Assembly: GCA_002104905.1 (NCBI GenBank)
Contig: MCFE01000232.1
Coordinates: 57,357-121,356 of the forward strand
DNA from: Basidiobolus meristosporus CBS 931.73
Lineage: Eukaryota > Basidiobolomycota > Basidiobolomycetes > Basidiobolales > Basidiobolaceae
Direction: 5' to 3'
Length of the DNA stretch: 64,000 bases
Made by a program: the position numbers and the translations under genes. A model generated the notes under the pieces. The model had not been told where the DNA came from. It did no database searches and was given only the letters and a program-made list of their open reading frames with translations. This document shows positions 59,041-64,000 of this stretch, in pieces (within the stretch, counting starts at the first letter, position 1; each line of letters begins with the position of its first letter).

Positions 59041-59389
59041 TGTTGTAAGAGTCTTGGAGATATTGGAAGTGATTGGGAGAACAAGTAGATTATGTGTTTT
59101 TCACTTAATGATTTATTGAATGTAAAAGTAGTATTTATACTTTTACCTGGTCTTGGCATTACAAACACATAGAGTAGGTTAAGGAAGGTCCCAAGAACAT
59201 GTGTGCAAAGTTTGGGGCTGTTTGGACAACTTTGAGAATTTTCATGTTCTGGGTACCTGGCATTTTGGTGAAAATATTCTAAGTAAATCCCAACAAGGAA
59301 TTTGGTCAGTATTCTCTAGGATTTGAAGGTGATGATCTAAGTGACTAAGTTAGGTGAATATTTAGGTGGAAATACAAATTTTTACAACA
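59041..59389 (-). repeat. Copia 3' LTR (copy 4)
   Basis: 349 bp; on the minus strand it runs from TGTTGTAAAAATTTGTATTTCC to CTCTTACAACA. It is directly downstream of the minus-strand pol and its purine tract ctgagtgggag, so it is that element's 3' LTR. Confidence 0.88.
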
Positions 59390-61694
59390 CTCCCACTCAG
59401 CTAAATGTTCATACTGACTAGTCCTAATTTTGACCTAAGATATTCAAACTTGTCTCTAGCTAATGGTTTGGTAAATATGTTTGCAATCATTTCATCTGTA
59501 GGACAGTAAACTAAGCTAACTAAGTTATTCTCTATAGCTTCACGTATGAAATGATGTCTAATATCTATGTGCTTGGTTCTAGCATGAAAAGTTGGATTTC
59601 TACCTAATTGTATACATCCTTGATTATCTTGAAATAAAGTAATAGGCGTTTTTTGACATAGGCCTAAATCTGTAAGGAGCTTTCTTAAACACATTGCTTC
59701 TTTTGTAGCTTCACAGGCTGCCATATACTCTGCCTCTGTAGTAGAAAGTGCTACGGTTGGTTGCTTTCTTGAATTCCATGAAATTGCTCCTTTACAGTAT
59801 AGAAAGGTGTATCCTGTGGTGGATCTTCTGTCTTCCAAATTTTGTCCCCAATCAGCATCAGAGTATCCCACAAGATCCTGTTCTGAATCCTTATATGTGT
59901 ATCTTAAGCATATATCAGCGGTTCCTTTTAGGTATCTAAAAATCTGCTTAACTGCTGCAATATGATCAGATCCATAATTCTGATTATGTTGGTTGACAAC
60001 TCCGACTGAATATGAGATATCTGGACGTGTTCCAAGCATGATATACATCAGACTGCCGACCATAGATTGATAAGGAAAGTCAGGGCTTTCAGATGGCACC
60101 AAGCTCTATTGATTTGGTTGAGTTTTGACCAAGTTAAGGTTTGTCTCCATTGGGGTAGCTGCCTGTTTACAGTCTTCCATTTTGTACTTCTTTAGTATAT
60201 CTTGAATATACTGGGATTGGCTGAGGGTAATAGTCTGGGTACTTCTGTCTATGAAGAACTTAATCCCTAAGTAGTAACTAAGTTCTCCTAAATCAGACAT
60301 CTTGAACTCCTTAGATAGGCTGGATTTAGTCTCTTCCAGTGTTTCTAGGTTATTGGCGGCTATAATAAGATCATCCACATATAGAGCTAATAGAACTGGA
60401 TTTGCTCTATCTGGCTTATAGTATATACTATAGTCAGCATTACTTCTTTTGAAACTCAAGGATTCCAAATAAGAATCTATCTTGCAATTCCAGGCTCTTG
60501 GTGATTGTTTGAGACCATATAGTGACTTTTTAAGCTTGCAGACCAAATGGGGGTTATCTTGGTCAACAAACCCATCAGGCTGGTTCATATACACGTCCTC
60601 ATCAAGTTCTCCATTCAAAAATGCAGTTTTTACATCCATTTGATGAATAAAAAACTTATATTTGGCTGCAATAGCCAATATTAATCTGATGGAATTAAAT
60701 TTGGCTACCGGTGCAAAGGTCTCAGTATAGTCAAGTCCTTTTGTTTGAGAGTATCCTTTGGCTACAAGTCTTGCTTTGTATCTTTCAATTGTACCATCAG
60801 CCCTGTATTTTGTCTTGAAGACCCATCTGCATCCAATTGATTTTTGGTTGATTGGTAATTTGACTAAGTCCCAAGTTTGATTTTCCATCAGGGCCTGATA
60901 TTCCTCAGTCATTGCAGATCTCCAAAACTTTGTCTGAGGGCTATTTAGGGCCTCTTTTACAGTCTGGGGTTCATCAATATGGACTGAGTAGGCATAGGTT
61001 AAGTTTGTACCCTCATTGATATAGTAATTTGGTGTATTTCTTGTCCAATTTGATCTCCGGGCATTTGATACTGGAATGATCACTTCTGGGATATTCCTGG
61101 GCACTGATTCTGGCTGAACCACAGTTGTAGAGTCCTCTGGAGTGAAAAAATTTTCATTGTTTTGCTCTGATTCAATCCTGACAATTGGTGGACTTGAGAT
61201 CAAATTTTTGTCATCATCTGATGTCATTTTTTGTGAAAATTTTGAATTTTCATCAAACAACACATCCCTGGACTTGATAAGCCTCTTTGCTTTGGTATTT
61301 TAGAGTCTGTATGTCTTACTCTCATTGCAGTAGCCCAAAAATATGCATTTTACACTTTTTGGCTCAAATTTTGACTGATTTCCGGCCAGTTTTTTGGCAT
61401 ATGCTGTACACCCAAATATTCTTAGATGTTCTGCACTTGGTCTGTATCCATACCATGCTTCAAATGGAGTAGAATCACAAAGTATTCTGTTATAACTCCT
61501 ATTTTTAAGGTATACAGCAGTGGCAACTGATTCTGCCCAAAAATCATAGGATAATTTTTGATCATGGATCATAGATCTTGCCATATCAATTATTGATCTG
61601 TTAGCTTGTTCTGCTACTCCATTTTGCTGTGGGGAGTATGGTACAGTAGTCTCTTGCTTTATCCCATGAATTTTGTAGAAGTGGATGAAGAGTT
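59390..61694 (-). mobile_element. Ty1/copia retrotransposon, 5'-truncated
   Basis: Minus-strand internal region from the integrase core to the end of RNase H, plus polypurine tract and 3' LTR (59041-59389). Gag, protease, the N-terminal integrase and the 5' LTR are missing: the sequence stops inside integrase where a LINE begins. Order integrase, reverse transcriptase, RNase H is that of Ty1/copia. Confidence 0.88.
59401..61692 (-). pseudogene. Copia polyprotein (integrase-RT-RNase H), with in-frame stops
   Basis: Three successive minus-strand stretches in the same frame: integrase core (SPQQNGVAEQANRSI, TPFEAWYGYRPS), reverse transcriptase (WVFKTKYRADG, YKARLVAKGYSQ, QMDVKTAFLNGEL, LYVDDLII with the catalytic aspartates) and RNase H (YSDADWGQNLEDRRSTTGY, STTEAEYMA, the terminal NIFTKPLARDKF). 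They are separated only by a TAA near 61300 (after KTYRL) and a TAG near 60106 (after TQPNQ), with no frameshift. The catalytic motifs are intact and substitutions few, so the element decayed recently. Its start is missing, so it cannot move by itself. Confidence 0.88.
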
Positions 61695-62795
61695 TAGGGT
61701 TACGGGGGAGACAGTCACCAACAGGTGAAATCTTTATTTCAGTTGAAACAAAGAAGCCAGCGCTACTGTTGTAGCTTTGATACAAGAGTGTGTAGCTGAG
61801 GGGAATTTGTAGGTAAGTTAATAAGAAGTGATGATAGCTCTTCAGTGCTCAAGACACTGTTCAGTGGGAAGGGGGGTAGCAAGAGAGGTAAGAATGACTT
61901 GTGAACAACATTAATGAGGGGAATGTGATAAGGATTGATATTCATCATAAAGGGAGTGTGCTGCTGCAGATATTGCTGCCAAAGGTCTGTCAAGTACTTC
62001 AGGTAGGCCAGCTTGGGTTTTTCTGACTGCAGAATATAGTGAGCAAACTTCTTGACTTCAGGATCTCCAAGTATAGTTCTCCAGCAGGAGTCAGGTGTAG
62101 TGTGGTGTGTTCTCTTCCATGCCTTAATCAGTGGGTTGTTGCAGTTGTGAAGTCTGAGGTATAATCTGGTTCTAAGGTAGAGAAGTCTGATCTTATAGGG
62201 CATAAACCCAAAAGCACCAAGAATAGCATGTCTGTAGGGGCATTCAGGCAAATGAGGCACCAAGGAGGTAATGCACCATACTGCAAACTTGTCAAGCTTA
62301 GTGCAGTCTCTAGAAGTAAGAGAGAGAAGTGGTAAGCCAAATTCCAGGACAGGGAAGACAAACTGCTTGAGTAGAAGAAGGCAGCTGGGAGCTGAAGTTG
62401 TAGGAGGAGTAACAGTCAGTAGCTTGTGGAGTGCCTGTCTTGCCAGGATAATTCTCTTCTTCAGGTGTGCTCCAGAGTCTAGTCCAGTAGGAAGGAAAGG
62501 AAAGCCAAGATATGTAGCAGAAACCTGAGCAGGTAGAGTGGAGTTCTCCAAGTTGATGGGAGAGCCCAAAGGTACTGTCTTTGCAATGGAAAGCTGGAGA
62601 TTATTCTTCTGCAGATACTGGTGGATGGTCTGGGAGTCTTTTTGCACATTGGAGGAGGATATTCTGATGTCATCAGCAAAGAGAGTAACCAGGCAGTCAG
62701 CTGAGAGTCTTGGGAAATCATTCAGGAAGATGGCAAACAGTATAGGACCAAGCACAGAGCCTTGAACCACTCCATTAGGAACTGGGTTAGGGTGT
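61695..62795 (-). mobile_element. LINE (non-LTR retrotransposon), 5'-truncated, flanked by telomere-like hexamers
   Basis: Minus-strand element with about 1 kb of the 3' end: the second half of reverse transcriptase, C-terminal region and a short 3' untranslated part. On the given strand it is bordered by gtTTAGGGttacgg at its 3' side (about 61693-61705) and by GGGTTAGGGTGTAGG at its truncated 5' side (about 62786-62800), both in the same orientation as the terminal telomere. It interrupts the copia integrase region. Confidence 0.82.
61763..62770 (-). CDS. LINE reverse transcriptase, C-terminal half
   Basis: Open frame of 335 codons, beginning inside the RT domain; the protein-like reading continues a few codons upstream of 62770 to the truncation. 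Visible: QGSVLGPILFAIFLNDF (the conserved motif before the active site) and the catalytic LFADD, then the thumb-like ATYLGFPF and a long C-terminal region ending in SPQLHTLVSKLQQ. No stop within the retained part. The N-terminal RT motifs, any endonuclease and ORF1 are lost by 5' truncation, the usual outcome of LINE integration. Confidence 0.85.
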   Translation of the reverse strand: MVQGSVLGPILFAIFLNDFPRLSADCLVTLFADDIRISSSNVQKDSQTIHQYLQKNNLQLSIAKTVPLGSPINLENSTLPAQVSATYLGFPFLPTGLDSGAHLKKRIILARQALHKLLTVTPPTTSAPSCLLLLKQFVFPVLEFGLPLLSLTSRDCTKLDKFAVWCITSLVPHLPECPYRHAILGAFGFMPYKIRLLYLRTRLYLRLHNCNNPLIKAWKRTHHTTPDSCWRTILGDPEVKKFAHYILQSEKPKLAYLKYLTDLWQQYLQQHTPFMMNINPYHIPLINVVHKSFLPLLLPPFPLNSVLSTEELSSLLINLPTNSPQLHTLVSKLQQ

Positions 62796-62831
62796 AGGTG
62801 TTATAGTAAGGGCTAGGAAAAGGTTAGAAGA

Positions 62832-62902
62832 GCAGGGGGTCTGGAGGACGCAGTCCCCTAGAGAATGAAAAAGCAGGGGGTTTGGGGGATGCAATCCCCC
62901 AT
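62832..62902. repeat. Two GC-rich hairpin repeat units
   Basis: Two units of about 30 bp, 41 bp apart: gcagggggtctgga then GGAC-GCA-GTCC (62846-62856), and gcagggggtttg then GGGGGAT-GCA-ATCCCCC (62884-62900). Both are inverted repeats around the same GCA loop. The C-G pair of the first stem is T-A in the second, a compensatory change. Confidence 0.75.
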
Positions 62903-63269
62903 ACTGCTCCCATACTCTTTAAACTCCCGTTGGATTACTTTTCTCTCATTCTTGGTTCTGGTCCCTTAGGGTTAGAATTCCTCCTCCTAACCCTTTTCAC
63001 CCTAACCATAAATATTTTTACCCTACAATTGGCACATTGTCTGCTCATACAGTGGGATGTCTGGGCCAATATTTATCTCCCTATACTGTCCATACACTCT
63101 GTATAAGTCTTGATGACTATGTAATTAATAAATTGTTATTTTTAATGTATATCTAATAATTAATGGGATTCATCCCAATCTGACCACAATCCCATATTTT
63201 GATAAGCTTCGGGCACCATAAATTGCACGGCCCTAGTATGATAAAAAAATTCATGGCCAATACAAATTA

Positions 63270-63478
63270 GACTTGTTCCATCATTCCAGCTGATCATAGT
63301 GCCCAATAGTGCCATAGCATGCCAGATGGTGCCTGATCATACCTCAGAGTGCCAGATGGTGCCATACAGTGCCAATTTAGGATCAAAATTGACATGCATA
63401 TGACCCTAAAATATCAAATTAATAACAAAATATACAGCACTCTCTGGCACTATGATCAATGGCACAATGGAACAAGTC
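63270..63478. mobile_element. MITE with TA target duplication (Tc1/mariner-like)
   Basis: A 209-bp non-coding element with inverted ends. The left end is GACTTGTTCCAT, nine spacer bases, then TGATCATAGTGCC; the right end is the reverse complement of the same two blocks, with eight spacer bases. TA is present on both sides (63268-63269 and 63479-63480). The interior holds repeated GTGCCA/TGGCAC motifs. It encodes no protein and so depends on a transposase elsewhere. Confidence 0.8.
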
Positions 63479-63737
63479 TATTTTCTGTAACCCGATTGCT
63501 TTTACCAAATATAAAGTGTATCCCAAAGTTCAATATATATTATGGCTATAATAGAAACTTTATTTGACACCATTGCAACTACTACTTATGTTCTATGCGC
63601 ACATGTATCCCACGGGAATTGTAAAACTTAGCCACGTGGTACAAAAGTGCTTTTATTTTTCATCATGATAGTTTTACATGAGTTCCTAACTCACTTTGAA
63701 AGTACGCAGTAGCCATACCCCAACAGGTTTTAAGGAT

Positions 63738-64000
63738 TTAGGGTTAGGGTTAGGGCTAGGGTTAGGGTTAGGGTTAGGGTTAGGGTTAGGGTTAGGGCTA
63801 GGGCTAGGGTTAGGGTTAGGGTTAGGGTTAGGGTTAGGGTTAGGGTTAGGGTTAGGGTTAGGGTTAGGGTTAGGGTTAGGGTTAGGGTTAGGGTTAGGGT
63901 TAGGGTTAGGGTTAGGGTTAGGGTTAGGGTTAGGGTTAGGGTTAGGGTTAGGGTTAGGGTTAGGGTTAGGGTTAGGGTTAGGGTTAGGTTAGGGTTAGGG
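63738..64000 (+). repeat. Telomere, TTAGGG repeats
   Basis: About 44 hexamer units of TTAGGG running to the end of the sequence, G-rich on this strand, so this is a right-hand chromosome end. A few variants (GGGCTAGGG) occur in the inner part at about 63754 and 63796-63806, and one short TTAGG near 63987. Confidence 0.97.

Larger units (their letters stand above)
62796..63737. other. Subtelomeric spacer
   Basis: About 940 bases of non-coding sequence between the LINE and the telomere, containing scattered telomere-like hexamers (ccctta, gggttag, cctaacccttttcaccctaacc near 62960-63010), hairpin repeats and a MITE listed separately. No gene seen. Confidence 0.6.

Noticed and set aside
63696-63992. 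98-codon frame of alternating Leu and Gly
   Set aside because: It is the telomere repeat read as codons; not a gene.
1-64000. CRISPR arrays, rRNA or tRNA genes
   Set aside because: No regularly spaced direct repeats, no rRNA-like blocks, and no convincing tRNA A and B boxes were seen on either strand by reading; a covariance-model scan would settle the tRNA question.

Overview
This is a fungal nuclear window running up to a chromosome end. The right end is an uninterrupted run of TTAGGG-type hexamers (63738-64000), G-rich on the strand given, so position 64000 faces the telomere tip. Most genes are split by short GT-AG introns, mostly about 40-75 nt. The gene set is fungal: ergosterol synthesis, fungal CHO1-type phosphatidylserine synthase, SMP3 GPI mannosyltransferase, FPR3/4-type nuclear FKBP and YMC1-type mitochondrial carrier. 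One minor-spliceosome (U12, AT-AC) intron in a NEK kinase gene is unusual for fungi and points to an early-diverging (zygomycete-type) lineage rather than an ascomycete or ordinary basidiomycete. That placement is inference. I rebuilt multi-exon models by hand, and every model marked as complete stays in frame across all its exons.

Layout. 1-14.7 kb is a lipid-rich block on the plus strand: a small hypothetical gene, ERG3 copy A, ERG1 squalene monooxygenase, phosphatidylserine synthase, a macro-domain hydrolase, a BAR-PH (SLM-like) membrane protein with a Q-rich repeat tail, and ERG3 copy B. 15.4-16.4 kb holds a protein made of about 65-residue tandem repeats. 16.4-26 kb is gene-poor except for one GATA zinc-finger gene. 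26.5-47.4 kb is the dense housekeeping part: AN1 zinc finger, nuclear FKBP, long-form tRNase Z, ribosomal protein eL39, PNPOx-like flavoprotein, mitochondrial carrier, an unknown multi-exon gene, NEK kinase with the U12 intron, SMP3, and an E6AP-like AZUL-HECT ubiquitin ligase. 47.4-57 kb is again gene-poor, with a PAS-domain gene and a secreted heme-thiolate peroxidase. 57-64 kb is subtelomere: nested copia LTR fragments, a decayed copia pol, two 5'-truncated LINE copies joined to telomere-like hexamers, a 209-bp TA-flanked MITE, short hairpin repeats, then the telomere.

How the genes relate. ERG1 makes 2,3-oxidosqualene, the two ERG3 proteins act late in ergosterol synthesis, the CDP-alcohol enzyme makes phosphatidylserine, and the BAR-PH protein belongs to the family that reads plasma-membrane phosphoinositides. 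Sterol genes are normally scattered in fungi, so this grouping is notable, although co-regulation is not shown. tRNase Z and eL39 share a 261-bp divergent promoter region, and NEK and SMP3 share one of about 375 bp. The most interesting signals are the AT-AC intron, the LINE copies joined to telomeric hexamers, the intact MITE, and the unknown 65-residue repeat protein.
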